From an uncultured Eubacteriales bacterium (GTDB taxonomy: Bacteria > Bacillota > Clostridia > Lachnospirales > Lachnospiraceae), in contig UQVN01000140.1 of the NCBI GenBank assembly GCA_900544525.1, forward strand, positions 1 through 8,418: a stretch of DNA of 8,418 nt, in the 5' to 3' direction. How positions within the stretch are numbered: the first letter of the stretch is position 1; each line of letters begins with the position of its first letter. The position numbers and the translations under genes were made by a program. Shown here one piece after another: positions 8,269 through 8,418 of the stretch. Under the pieces are notes generated by a model. The model saw only the letters and a program-made list of their open reading frames with translations, searched no databases and was not told the DNA's origin.

Positions 8269-8317
8269 AAGAAATCTCCTATACAAATACAGATAGGAGA
8301 TTTCTTTTTCTTGTTTT
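8269..8317 (+). terminator. Rho-independent terminator of the alpha-glucan operon
   Basis: A perfect 14-bp inverted repeat (AAGAAATCTCCTAT at 8269-8282, its complement at 8293-8306) encloses a 10-nt loop and runs directly into a T-rich tract (8301-8317). It begins 20 nt after the malL stop codon. The stem is AT-rich at its base, with a GC core of CTCC/GGAG. The A run before the stem is short, so termination in the other direction is less likely. Confidence 0.9.
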
Positions 8318-8353
8318 TATCATTGTTGCGAAAAAAGAAGCGTATGAGCTTAG

Positions 8354-8383
8354 AAAAATGTAAGACTCTATTGTCACATTTTT
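8354..8383. repeat. short inverted repeat overlapping the downstream promoter
   Basis: AAAAATGT (8354-8361) is mirrored exactly by ACATTTTT (8376-8383). GAC (8364-8366) and GTC (8373-8375) can pair inside it, leaving an AA bulge and a TCTATT loop. The right arm overlaps the proposed -35 box, a position expected of an operator, but an AT-rich dyad of this size may also arise by chance. I do not recognise the site of any named regulator. Confidence 0.35.
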
Positions 8384-8399
8384 GTATCTATGATAAACT
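8371..8399 (+). promoter_or_regulatory. candidate sigma-A-type promoter for a gene beyond the right edge
   Basis: TTGTCA (8371-8376) matches the -35 consensus at five of six positions. It is followed after 17 nt by TAAACT (8394-8399), which matches the -10 consensus at four of six and has an upstream TG (8391-8392) in extended -10 position. It lies after the operon terminator, and the window ends in AGGA (8415-8418), which may be the start of a ribosome-binding site. This suggests a new transcription unit starting just outside. The call rests on motif matching only. Confidence 0.5.
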
Positions 8400-8418
8400 T
8401 ATAAATAAAACTTTAGGA

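Larger units (their letters stand above)
1..8317 (+). other. alpha-glucan breakdown operon (malQ - GH133 debrancher - pulA - GH13_20 - malL), left end open
   Basis: Five co-directional genes with gaps of 23, 38, 45 and 98 nt, no terminator-like hairpin between them and one clear terminator after the last gene support a single transcript. The 98-nt gap before malL could hold a weak internal promoter but I see no good -35/-10 pair there. The operon start, and any phosphorylase, transporter or regulator genes, would lie to the left of the window. Confidence 0.8.

Noticed and set aside
1..8418. Search for CRISPR arrays, insertion sequences, tRNA or rRNA genes, toxin-antitoxin pairs or defence genes
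   Set aside because: No direct-repeat array, transposase motif, cloverleaf-like sequence or small accessory gene was seen; the window is almost fully occupied by five metabolic genes with uniform composition.

Overview
The window comes from a low-GC Gram-positive bacterium. The DNA is strongly AT-rich, the Shine-Dalgarno sequences are AGGAGG-like, arginine is coded mainly by AGA, CGA and CGT, and the proteins resemble those of gut or anaerobic Clostridia (Lachnospiraceae-like). I cannot name a genus from sequence reading alone.

Layout: all five genes lie on the + strand and are packed tightly, with gaps of 23, 38, 45 and 98 nt. All encode cytosolic alpha-glucan enzymes. They are (1) the 3' end of malQ, a GH77 4-alpha-glucanotransferase cut by the left edge; (2) a bacterial glycogen debranching enzyme, an amylo-alpha-1,6-glucosidase of the GH133 type; (3) a short type I pullulanase (GH13_14, CBM48); (4) a neopullulanase/cyclomaltodextrinase/maltogenic amylase (GH13_20, CBM34); and (5) an oligo-1,6-glucosidase (GH13_31, MalL type). 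A perfect 14-bp stem followed by a T-rich tract ends the operon at about 8269-8317. After it comes a promoter-like sequence with a partial dyad, apparently serving a gene beyond the right edge.

How the genes fit together: none of the complete proteins has a signal peptide, so the substrates should be intracellular glycogen or imported maltodextrins. PulA hydrolyses alpha-1,6 branches directly. MalQ plus the GH133 enzyme provide, as two separate polypeptides, the transferase and glucosidase activities that are fused in the eukaryotic debrancher. The GH13_20 enzyme cuts alpha-1,4 links in cyclic or linear dextrins and panose-type oligosaccharides. The GH13_31 enzyme trims the remaining isomaltose-type and short oligosaccharides to glucose. 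Phosphorylase, transporter and regulator genes are not in the window.

Most of this is a well-precedented alpha-glucan operon and I found no convincing novel system. The points worth a second look are the duplicated debranching capacity, substrate-specificity residues, two start-site corrections, and the small regulatory region after the terminator.
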